From NCBI GenBank assembly GCA_945871045.1, contig CAMBUC010000061.1:1-9536 (forward strand): 9,536 nt of DNA, in the 5' to 3' direction. The stretch is from an uncultured bacterium (GTDB taxonomy: Bacteria; Bacillota; Clostridia; Lachnospirales; Lachnospiraceae). Positions 1 to 6,379 of this stretch are shown in pieces (within the stretch, counting starts at the first letter, position 1; each line of letters opens with the position of its first letter). Made by a program: the position numbers and the translations under genes. The notes under the pieces are model-generated. The model was not told where the DNA came from and did no database searches. It saw only the letters and a program-made list of their open reading frames with translations.

Positions 1-107
1 TCCTGAATCATTTTCTCACGGTCTACGCGGTTCCGCTCCGACCTGTTCTGAATAGTTACATATTTTTCATAAATCCTCTCCGTTTTGCAATAATTGATGT
101 TTCTATA
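1..107 (-). other. Unassigned open frame running off the left edge
   Basis: Downstream of the MalY/PatB-family gene, one minus-strand frame is open from base 107 to the window edge, following an in-frame TAA at 110-108. It reads Y-R-N-I-N-Y-C-K-T and then ERIYEKYVTIQNRSERNRVD, followed by REKMIQ. It has no ATG, GTG or TTG near its beginning; the only ATG is at 11-9, without a convincing ribosome binding site. A purine-rich GGAGAGG followed by ATG at 70-68 sits in another frame, but that frame stops after four codons (M-K-N-M). The segment could be the displaced end of the upstream aminotransferase, the decayed start of another gene, or chance. I do not recognise it. Confidence 0.2.
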
Positions 108-1269
108 TTACTTTCTCGGATTCACATGAACCATAAGATGTTTTAATAATTGTATGATCCACGCCAAAGCCTCTGCCATCCTGCCAGATGACTCCAACTT
201 CTACACCGGCGCGCAACAGTTCATCAATGGTTTTACCATGTGCCTCTAACCATTCGGTGCAATCCAGATACAACATATAAGTGCCCTGTGGTCTGGAAAG
301 ACTTATTCCGGCAAAATTCTGGTCAATAAAATCGTAAGCATAATCTGCGTTTTTGCTAAGTACCTCACAAAGTTCTGTCAACCATTCCTGTCCTTCCTTG
401 CAATATGCACCAATTAGCGCATGCATCGAAAGGACATTCATTGAATTGTAATGTGTGATTGAGCCTTCGCGCTCCACCTTATCTCTCAAATAGTTATTAA
501 ATATCATGTGGTAGGAGCCAATCAGTCCTGCCAGATTAAAGGTCTTAGAAGGAGCATAAATTGCAATGGTACGCTGCTTGGCGTCTTCCGAAATCGTCTG
601 TGTCGGAATGTGTTTATGACCATCTAAGATAAGGTCTGACCAGATTTCATCGGAAATTACGATACAGGTATTCTTCTTATAAACCTCCATTGCAGCCTCA
701 ATTTCCTCCCGTTCCCATACACGACCGGTTGGATTATGCGGCGAACAGAATATGGTCAAATGAATCTTGTTCTCCTTTAGTTTTCTGTCCATGTCTTCAT
801 AGTCCATGCGCCAGATACCATCTTCATCTTTTTTCAAATCACTATAGATAATCTTACGTCCCAGATCTTCTAACACATGCAAAAAGCCGATATAACAAGG
901 TCTGTGTATCAGAATTGCCTCACCCTGTGAAGTAAATGCGTTTAATGCAGATGCAACGCATCCCAATACTCCATTTTCGTAACCGATGTTTTCTTTTTTC
1001 ACATCTGTTACGCCGTTTCTTTCACTTTGCCAATCTATGATTGCCTGATAGTAGGTATCTGTGGGCGTAAAGTAACCATAAGCCGGATGATTCATTCGAT
1101 TAATTACTGCCTTCTGAATCGTCGGAACTGTCGCAAAATTCATATCAGCAACCCACATCGGAATCTTTGAAAAGCCTTCCTTTACTTTCGCATTCGGAAT
1201 CGGAATAATATCTACTGCAAGTGCATCCTTGCCTGTCCTGTCCATAATCGTTGTAAAATCGTATTTCAT
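103..1269 (-). CDS. MalY/PatB-family PLP-dependent aminotransferase / C-S lyase (altered C-terminus)
   Basis: Fold-type I PLP enzyme of the class I/II aminotransferase family, cytosolic. Relatives (B. subtilis PatB, E. coli MalY) are cystathionine beta-lyases or cysteine desulfhydrases; the substrate here is inferred only. The N-terminal PMWVADMNF (residues 37-45) and YGYF (64-67) fit the family. The PLP site is clear: SPHNPTG (176-182), SDEIWSDL (206-213, with Asp207) and SKTFNLAG (241-248) with the Schiff-base Lys242. I chose the ATG at 1269 over one 17 codons upstream because MKYDFTTIMDR is the usual family beginning and AGAGG lies 9 nt before it. The length of 388 aa is close to normal. 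The end is odd. After GRGFGVDHTI the family normally has an Arg-x-Asn carboxylate-binding motif and a closing helix, but here IKTSYGSCESEKVI leads straight to TAG. The gene also looks more AT-rich than its neighbours. Function is therefore uncertain, though the family call is firm. Confidence 0.87.
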   Translation of the reverse strand: MKYDFTTIMDRTGKDALAVDIIPIPNAKVKEGFSKIPMWVADMNFATVPTIQKAVINRMNHPAYGYFTPTDTYYQAIIDWQSERNGVTDVKKENIGYENGVLGCVASALNAFTSQGEAILIHRPCYIGFLHVLEDLGRKIIYSDLKKDEDGIWRMDYEDMDRKLKENKIHLTIFCSPHNPTGRVWEREEIEAAMEVYKKNTCIVISDEIWSDLILDGHKHIPTQTISEDAKQRTIAIYAPSKTFNLAGLIGSYHMIFNNYLRDKVEREGSITHYNSMNVLSMHALIGAYCKEGQEWLTELCEVLSKNADYAYDFIDQNFAGISLSRPQGTYMLYLDCTEWLEAHGKTIDELLRAGVEVGVIWQDGRGFGVDHTIIKTSYGSCESEKVI

Positions 1270-1291
1270 TGTTTTATACCTCTCATCCATT

Positions 1292-1320
1292 TTTTTAAAT
1301 GATAGTAAAAGTTTTTGCAA
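1292..1320 (-). promoter_or_regulatory. Possible promoter for the MalY/PatB-family gene
   Basis: On the minus strand, TTGCAA (1320-1315) lies 17 nt before TAAAAA (1297-1292), about 20 nt ahead of the start codon. Each box matches the sigma-A consensus at four of six positions. The short leader and weak -10 box make this tentative, but the gap after hemZ needs a promoter somewhere if the hairpin at 1360-1382 terminates transcription. Confidence 0.25.
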
Positions 1321-1347
1321 GTGCCTTCTTCGTTAATAGCCAGCACC

Positions 1348-1382
1348 AAAAATGAAATAGACAGCTATTCTTCGTAGCTGCC
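1348..1382 (-). terminator. Possible intrinsic terminator downstream of hemZ
   Basis: On the minus strand GGCAGCT (1382-1376) pairs with AGCTGTC (1366-1360) in a 7-bp stem with one G-U pair and a 9-nt loop. It is followed by the interrupted T-rich stretch TATTTCATTTTT (1359-1348). The hairpin lies about 95 nt past the hemZ stop and before the next gene. The stem is modest and the T tract broken, so it could be a weak terminator or an attenuator-like element. Confidence 0.35.
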
Positions 1383-1475
1383 TACCTGCCAATGGAATAT
1401 TTGGATTCGGGCATTATCCTTGCCTTCCTACGGTCTACAATCATACTGGTACATACAAAATAAAATATCAACCAC

Positions 1476-2924
1476 TTATTCAAACAGTCTCCGTTTCCGC
1501 TCGATCATCTCATCGATGCGCTCCATATACTGCGCCACATCCTTCACATTTTCGCATCGTTCGATGCGCCCGTCTGGGTAGACACGCTTTGAGATAGAGC
1601 CTGCGCCCAGGGCGAGGATGGTCTGTTTCTCCTCCATGATAAGGATATTATAAATCCCTTCTTTGCCGGGCAGGCCATAGCCCACATTCTCAAAATTACC
1701 AGCCATGTTCTTCTGGCGGTAAAGATAATAGGGCACCATTCCCATCTGCCGGGCGCCGGCTTCGGTCACATGACCGTGTTCCGGAGTGATCTCGATCTGA
1801 AAGTCCTTGTACTCATCACGACAGATATTCAGTCTGGCTGCCCGTTTCAGGGCCAGAGAGTGTACGGTCAGATTGTCGGGATGAAGTTCCATGACGCGCT
1901 CCATCGTATGTTTGACATCCTCTAATGTTTCTCCCGGAAGTCCCAAAATCAAGTCCATATTGATGTTTGTAAATCCAACCTCACGGGCCAGTTGAAAACT
2001 CTCCACGGTCTGTTCCACCGTATGATGTCTTCCGATGACTTTTAATGTCTCATCCTTCATCGTCTGCGGATTCACCGAAATACGATCCACCGCCGGATGG
2101 GCTTTGATCGCCTCTAATTTTTCCCGGGTAATACTATCCGGCCGACCTGCCTCTACGGTAAACTCTAACAGATGAGAAAAATCAAACCGCTGCTCGATCA
2201 TTGTAAGAAGGCGATCCAGCTGCTCAGGCTCCAAAGTGGTCGGTGTTCCGCCGCCGATATAGACAGAGTTTAATTTTTTATCGCCAAATGCCTTTTTCGC
2301 ATAATCCAGTTCCCGCTCTAATGCATCCAGATAGTGATCTACCTGTTTTTTCCATGCTCCAAGGGGATAGGACGTAAAAGAGCAATACAGACAGGTGCTG
2401 GGACAGAAGGGAATACCCACATATAGGCTGAAACCATCCTTGTAATCCAGCCGGGAAAGGAGTGCCCGCTCCCGCTTTGCGATATCGATCGCAAGGGCGA
2501 TCTTCTCATCACTGGCATGATACTGATGCTTCATATAGGAAGTGATCTCTTCTTCTGTTTTTCCCTGCTCGAAAAGCTGCATCGGGATCTTTGTGGGCCG
2601 GATACCGGTAAGTGATCCCCAGGGCAATTCCTGACCTGTGATCTTTACGAGCATATCATAGAGCCCGATCTTTAAATCATTTTTTACGTCCAAACGGTCA
2701 TCTGATTTGCATGGAATCTGCTCTCTGATCGCTCCGTGTGTCTCATTCTGCCAGCACACATCAATCACATGATCACCAAAATCGATGTCCATATGTGCTC
2801 TGACCGGTTCCTCGGCTTCTTTTTTTTCTGCTGAGACAGAAACATTCTCTGATGGAAAGAAAGCTTTCACCAGAGAATGGATGTCGTATTCAAAGTCTGC
2901 TTTATTTAACTGTACTTTAATCAT
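1476..2924 (-). CDS. hemZ: HemZ-type radical SAM coproporphyrinogen dehydrogenase
   Basis: Radical SAM protein of the HemN/HemZ group, predicted to bind a [4Fe-4S] cluster and S-adenosylmethionine. HemZ is annotated as an oxygen-independent coproporphyrinogen III oxidase (oxidative decarboxylation in heme synthesis). Activity is poorly established for many anaerobic members, so the reaction is family inference. The cluster motif CPSTCLYC gives Cys174, Cys178 and Cys181. A GGGTPT motif follows at 224-229, and VEAGRPDS and NMDLILGLPGET lie further on in the TIM-barrel core. An N-terminal extension with PWGSLTGIRPTK (101-112) is typical of HemZ rather than HemN. The 482-aa length is close to the roughly 500 aa of B. 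subtilis HemZ. The ATG at 2924 is preferred over one 11 codons upstream because MIKVQLN matches family beginnings and AGAGAG precedes it. It lies beside the rel-MBL pair, an arrangement I associate with Clostridia, and probably has its own promoter. Confidence 0.92.
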   Translation of the reverse strand: MIKVQLNKADFEYDIHSLVKAFFPSENVSVSAEKKEAEEPVRAHMDIDFGDHVIDVCWQNETHGAIREQIPCKSDDRLDVKNDLKIGLYDMLVKITGQELPWGSLTGIRPTKIPMQLFEQGKTEEEITSYMKHQYHASDEKIALAIDIAKRERALLSRLDYKDGFSLYVGIPFCPSTCLYCSFTSYPLGAWKKQVDHYLDALERELDYAKKAFGDKKLNSVYIGGGTPTTLEPEQLDRLLTMIEQRFDFSHLLEFTVEAGRPDSITREKLEAIKAHPAVDRISVNPQTMKDETLKVIGRHHTVEQTVESFQLAREVGFTNINMDLILGLPGETLEDVKHTMERVMELHPDNLTVHSLALKRAARLNICRDEYKDFQIEITPEHGHVTEAGARQMGMVPYYLYRQKNMAGNFENVGYGLPGKEGIYNILIMEEKQTILALGAGSISKRVYPDGRIERCENVKDVAQYMERIDEMIERKRRLFE

Positions 2925-2974
2925 ATAGGTTATCTCTCTACTGATCTCACAAAGCATTTGCTCGATCTATCTAA

Positions 2975-3003
2975 ATAATAGTTTCTTTCCCGAGCCAGAC
3001 CAA
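2975..3003 (-). promoter_or_regulatory. Probable promoter of hemZ
   Basis: On the minus strand TTGGTC (3003-2998) is followed after exactly 17 nt by TATTAT (2980-2975), a five-of-six match to the -10 consensus. Transcription would begin near 2968 and give a leader of roughly 45 nt. The -35 box matches only at TTG plus spacing, so confidence is moderate. It sits just beyond the long inverted repeat, separating hemZ from the rel-MBL transcript. Confidence 0.4.
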
Positions 3004-3013
3004 TTACTTACCG

Positions 3014-3174
3014 GAAAGGGTGGCGGAGGATGTATTCCAATGTAAGACCCTCGAAAAGCGTCGGTACTTAGATTTTACGAGTGATGTTTTCACGATGGAA
3101 AATCTTTAGTATCCGCTACGCTTTTCGCGGAGTGAGAACGTGTCTTACATGGAAACATCTCCGACACCCGCTTC
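3014..3174. repeat. Long imperfect inverted repeat (MITE-like or structured RNA)
   Basis: Almost the whole gap between the MBL hydrolase and hemZ folds back on itself. The outer left arm (3014-3048, containing GGTGGCGGAGGATG and ATGTAAGAC) is complementary, with small bulges, to 3142-3174 (GTCTTACAT, AACATCTCCGACACC). The inner arm at 3049-3076, containing CGAAAAGCG and GATTTT, pairs with AAAATC and CGCTTTTCG within 3099-3130. About 11 nt (3131-3141) are unpaired on one side, and about 22 nt (3077-3098) form the apex, with a small GTGA/TCAC stem inside. No reading frame is evident. The near-symmetry and lack of a U tract argue against a simple terminator. Options are a MITE-like palindromic insertion, a processed hairpin RNA, or a read-through barrier. 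No clear target-site duplication was seen at the flanks. Confidence 0.75.
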
Positions 3175-3198
3175 ACAACCTCCTGGCGAGGGGTGAAT

Positions 3199-3819
3199 TT
3201 ATATAAACGGATTGTATCTCTTCTCATCTCCGATTTTCGTAGGCTCGCCATGTCCGGTGTACACGATGGTCAGATCCGGCAGTTTGAACACTTTCTCTTT
3301 GATGGAGCGGATCAATGCTGACATACTTCCACCCGGAAGATCCGTGCGTCCTACGGATTCGCAGAACAGGGTATCGCCGGAAAATACGACTTCTTCCTGA
3401 GGGAAGTAGTAACATACGCCGCCCGGCGTATGGCCGGGTGTATGCAGTACCTGAATCTCCATGCCTGCAAGTTTTAAGACCTCTCCATCCCGTACGGTCC
3501 GATCAGATTTCAAAGAAATATTGGCACCGATCATGGCACAGGCGTTTAGGGAAGGATCCTCCAGCATCTGCGCATCGTCTTCATGCACGTATACCGGAAT
3601 ATGATACTGCTCCCGCAACCCTTCCACGCCCATGATATGATCAAAATGACCGTGGGTCAAAAGAATGGCTGCCGGCTTATAACCGCCTGCCTCGATCTTT
3701 CCTGCCAGTGCCTTTGCATTGTCACCAGGATCGATGATCAGGCACTCCTTTGTCTCTTCGTTGATGGCGAAATAGCAATTGGTTCCTACCACGCCTACGA
3801 CATAATTTTCTATTTTCAT
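3199..3819 (-). CDS. MBL-fold metallo-hydrolase (glyoxalase II-like)
   Basis: Cytosolic binuclear metal hydrolase of the metallo-beta-lactamase superfamily, GloB-like subgroup; the substrate is not determined by sequence. The full metal-ligand set is present: THGHFDH (His56, His58, Asp60, His61), His130 in HTPGHTPGG (126-134), Asp149 in SGDTLF, and His190 in YTGHGEPT. The length of 206 aa is usual for these compact clostridial proteins, which lack the C-terminal substrate domain of true glyoxalase II, so a thioesterase or other small-molecule hydrolase role is equally possible. The start is firm: ATG at 3819 shares one base with the rel stop (TGATG), and GAGAGG lies about 11 nt upstream inside the rel end. 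This implies translational coupling to rel. In many Firmicutes a dtd gene (D-Tyr-tRNA deacylase) sits between rel and such genes; none is here. Confidence 0.9.
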   Translation of the reverse strand: MKIENYVVGVVGTNCYFAINEETKECLIIDPGDNAKALAGKIEAGGYKPAAILLTHGHFDHIMGVEGLREQYHIPVYVHEDDAQMLEDPSLNACAMIGANISLKSDRTVRDGEVLKLAGMEIQVLHTPGHTPGGVCYYFPQEEVVFSGDTLFCESVGRTDLPGGSMSALIRSIKEKVFKLPDLTIVYTGHGEPTKIGDEKRYNPFI

Positions 3820-6125
3820 CAGCCTGTTGTCCTCTCTATATCGATCACGCTCTCTACCTGACGCAGTTTTTCGATCAGGCCGTTTACCTGATCTTTTCCC
3901 TTCGTCTCAAAGGAAATGGCGATCGTTACCACTCCTTGCTTACTTGTCTTGGAATGGATCGAATTGATATCAATTCCACGCTCTGTAAACGTACGGGTCA
4001 GATCCACCAGTAAGCCGGTTCGGTTGTTTCCGTAAATGTTGATCTCCGCAAGATAGGTGCCGTTGTCGCCCTCGGTGCAGTCGCTGCTCCACTCAGCCTC
4101 GATCAGTCGGGCTTTTTCCATATCGGAAAGATGGATCATATTGATACAATCGGTACGATGAATGGAGACACCACGCCCTCTTGTGACAAATCCTACGATC
4201 TCATCGCCGGGCACCGGACTACAGCACTTGGAAAGATGTACCGCAATATCGTACAACCCTTTCACCACGATACCGCTCTTGGAGCGCCGTTCTTCCTCCT
4301 GCTTGGAAGAATTTGAATTCTCCACCTGCTTCAAAACATCTTCGTCTGTGACAACAAGCGGATGATCCTTACGGTATTCCTCCTGCATGCGGTTTGCCAC
4401 CTGACTCTCCTTGAGCGCGCCGTGTCCAATGGTCGCCAGACAGTTGTCCCAATGAGGAAAACCGTATTTGCGGAGGATCTTTGCCTGATACTCTGGCTTA
4501 TTGATGTCGGGCCAGTTGATGCCCTTTGTCTTACAATATTTCTCTAAAAGTTCTTTGCCTTTTAAAATATTTTCTTCTTTAAATTCACTTCTGAACCACT
4601 GATTGATCTTATTTTTCGCCTGTGTACTCTTAACGATATTTAACCAATCACGGCTGGGGCCTTTGGAATTCTGGGAAGTGATGATCTCGATACGGTCACC
4701 GTTCTGGATCTTATAGTCGATCGTTACCAGTTTTCCATTGACTTTTGCGCCAATCATCTTATTGCCTACTGCGGAGTGTACGCTATAGGCAAAGTCGATG
4801 GGTGTAGAACCGTTGGGAAGATTTTTTACATCTCCGGAAGGGGTAAAACAAAATACCGTATCGGAAAACAGGTCCAAATCGCTCTTCAGTAAACTCATGA
4901 ACTCACGGTTATCGGACATGTCCCGCTGCCACTCCAGAATCTGACGCAGCCAGCTTAACTTTTCTTCCTCACCGCCTACCGCATTTCCGTTTGCGGCTTC
5001 TTTGTATTTCCAATGGGCAGCGATACCGTATTCTGCGGTACGGTGCATGTCATACGTACGGATCTGGATCTCAAAGGGACGTCCGTCCGGCCCGATCAGC
5101 GTCGTATGGAGGGACTGGTACATATTCGGTTTCGGCATTGCGATATAATCTTTGAAACGGCCGGGGATCGGTTTGTACATTTCGTGGATCACGCCAAGGG
5201 CCGCATAGCAGTCCTTTAAATCATTCACCAGAATACGGATCGCAAACAGATCGTAGATCTGATCGATCGTCTTGCCCTGATTGACCATCTTTTTATATAT
5301 ACTGAAAAAGTGCTTGCTTCTGCCATCGATCGTTGCCTCGATACCGGCTTCCTTAATGTGTGTTTTTACATCCTCCACCAGTTTCTGCACATACTCGTCT
5401 CTGGCCGCTTTGCGCATGGACACCTTTTCCACCAGATCATAATATGCTTCGGGTTCCAGATATTTTAACGAAAGATCATCCAGTTCCGTCTTGATCATTG
5501 AAATACCGAGACGCTGTGCGATGGGTGCGTAAATATCCATCGTCTCGCGGGCCTTTTCTTTCTGTTTTTCGGGCTTCATATATTTGAGTGTCCGCATGTT
5601 GTGCAGACGGTCAGCAAGTTTGATCAGGATCACACGGATATCCTTTGCCATTGCAAGGAACATTTTTCGCAGGTTCTCTGCCTGAATCTCCACTTTATCC
5701 GCATCGTAAGACAACTGACCCAACTTCGTCACGCCATCTACAAGAAGTGCCACTTCTGCATTAAACTCTTTCGTGATCTCCTCATCCGTCATGACTGTAT
5801 CTTCTACCACATCATGCAAAAGTCCTGCCACGATGGTTTCCTTGTCTAACTCCAATTCCGCCAGAATGATGGCAACACAAAGCGGATGTATAATATAAGC
5901 CTCGCCGGATTTACGCACCTGACCCTTATGGGCATCATTTGCGATCCGGAAGGCTTTTTTGATCATAGATATATCGTCAGAAGGGTGGTATTTGCGCACA
6001 CAACGGATCAGCTCGTCGTATAAAACCTCGGGGCTGACAAAATCGTCCATCTTATGGATGTGTTCGGAAGTCGACATCACCTTTTTTTCTAACTGCTCAA
6101 TTTGCTCATTTGTAATATCTGCCAT
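3819..6125 (-). CDS. relA: Bifunctional (p)ppGpp synthetase/hydrolase, Rel/SpoT family
   Basis: Central stringent-response enzyme: makes (p)ppGpp from GTP/GDP and ATP on stalled ribosomes and hydrolyses it when starvation ends. The N-terminal HD hydrolase shows HKGQVRKSG (66-74), LLHDVVEDT (102-110, His104-Asp105) and ADRLHNMRTL (171-180). The synthetase domain follows, with RFKDYIAMPKPNMYQSLHT (323-341) and EIQIRT (352-357). RFKD is the motif of bifunctional Rel/SpoT enzymes rather than the ExDD of monofunctional RelA. A TGS domain spans roughly 424-484, a Cys-rich ribosome-binding zinc-finger-like segment contains HLSKCCSPVPGDEIVGF, and a C-terminal ACT domain covers about the last 75 residues. 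The 768-aa length is slightly above B. subtilis Rel (734). I chose the ATG at 6125 rather than 6155 because AAAGGGTG stands about 5 nt before it. A promoter lies about 90 bp upstream and the gene is coupled to the MBL hydrolase. By strict usage the symbol could also be rel. Confidence 0.97.
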   Translation of the reverse strand: MADITNEQIEQLEKKVMSTSEHIHKMDDFVSPEVLYDELIRCVRKYHPSDDISMIKKAFRIANDAHKGQVRKSGEAYIIHPLCVAIILAELELDKETIVAGLLHDVVEDTVMTDEEITKEFNAEVALLVDGVTKLGQLSYDADKVEIQAENLRKMFLAMAKDIRVILIKLADRLHNMRTLKYMKPEKQKEKARETMDIYAPIAQRLGISMIKTELDDLSLKYLEPEAYYDLVEKVSMRKAARDEYVQKLVEDVKTHIKEAGIEATIDGRSKHFFSIYKKMVNQGKTIDQIYDLFAIRILVNDLKDCYAALGVIHEMYKPIPGRFKDYIAMPKPNMYQSLHTTLIGPDGRPFEIQIRTYDMHRTAEYGIAAHWKYKEAANGNAVGGEEEKLSWLRQILEWQRDMSDNREFMSLLKSDLDLFSDTVFCFTPSGDVKNLPNGSTPIDFAYSVHSAVGNKMIGAKVNGKLVTIDYKIQNGDRIEIITSQNSKGPSRDWLNIVKSTQAKNKINQWFRSEFKEENILKGKELLEKYCKTKGINWPDINKPEYQAKILRKYGFPHWDNCLATIGHGALKESQVANRMQEEYRKDHPLVVTDEDVLKQVENSNSSKQEEERRSKSGIVVKGLYDIAVHLSKCCSPVPGDEIVGFVTRGRGVSIHRTDCINMIHLSDMEKARLIEAEWSSDCTEGDNGTYLAEINIYGNNRTGLLVDLTRTFTERGIDINSIHSKTSKQGVVTIAISFETKGKDQVNGLIEKLRQVESVIDIERTTG

Positions 6126-6216
6126 ATGATCACCCTTTTTGTTTGTAACATTCAAAGCCGCGTATGATTTCCCTTTACTCCTCCACTTTGGCTTCGTACC
6201 CTAGAAATTTGTAACA

Positions 6217-6245
6217 ATTTTACTAGAAATATTGAAAAAATGCAA
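6217..6245 (-). promoter_or_regulatory. Probable sigma-A promoter of the rel-MBL operon
   Basis: On the minus strand TTGCAT (6245-6240) and TAAAAT (6222-6217, five of six to consensus) are separated by exactly 17 nt of T-rich spacer. Transcription would start near 6210, leaving a leader of about 85 nt before the rel start codon. The site sits between the terminator at 6300-6324 and rel, just where a promoter is expected. I see no recognisable riboswitch or T-box in the leader. Confidence 0.6.
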
Positions 6246-6299
6246 TCCCACAGATAAACGGAATACACAATTTTTTCACAAAAAAATTATGCAACATGT

Positions 6300-6324
6300 T
6301 AAAAAAAGAGCCGCGAGCGACTCT
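6300..6324 (-). terminator. Intrinsic terminator of the dapF-dapL transcript
   Basis: On the minus strand AGAGTCGC (6324-6317) pairs with GCGGCTCT (6314-6307) with one G-U pair and a very tight loop (CTCG if the last pair stays open). It is followed at once by a run of Ts ending near 6301, and an A-rich stretch precedes it. This is a classic Rho-independent terminator, about 56 nt beyond the dapL stop. Confidence 0.9.
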
Positions 6325-6330
6325 TTTACG

Positions 6331-6371
6331 CCCTCGCGGTGTGCGGAGCATGCGCTCCATCTCCGCGAGGG
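6331..6371 (-). other. Second hairpin between dapL stop and its terminator
   Basis: A perfect 9-bp outer stem (CCCTCGCGG at 6331-6339 with CCGCGAGGG at 6363-6371) encloses an inner 5-bp stem (GGAGC 6345-6349 with GCTCC 6354-6358, loop ATGC). It starts only 8 nt after the dapL stop codon and has no T tract. It may protect the mRNA 3' end from exonucleases or assist the terminator that follows. Confidence 0.7.
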
Positions 6372-6379
6372 ACACAGGA

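Noticed and set aside
1270..1475. T-box or other riboswitch in the leader of the MalY/PatB-family gene
   Set aside because: No T-box sequence (AGGGTGGNACCGCG-like) or SAM/cysteine-type conserved core could be found; only a modest hairpin is present.
3014..3174. Reading the long inverted repeat as an ordinary terminator for the rel-MBL operon
   Set aside because: The arms are far too long, there is a large asymmetric bulge, and neither strand has a U tract after the stem, although it might still hinder read-through.
3315..3635. Plus-strand and alternative-frame open stretches across the MBL hydrolase
   Set aside because: The opposite strand encodes a complete metal-ligand set in the hydrolase frame; the other frames have Arg/Pro/Ser-rich sequences typical of out-of-frame translation.
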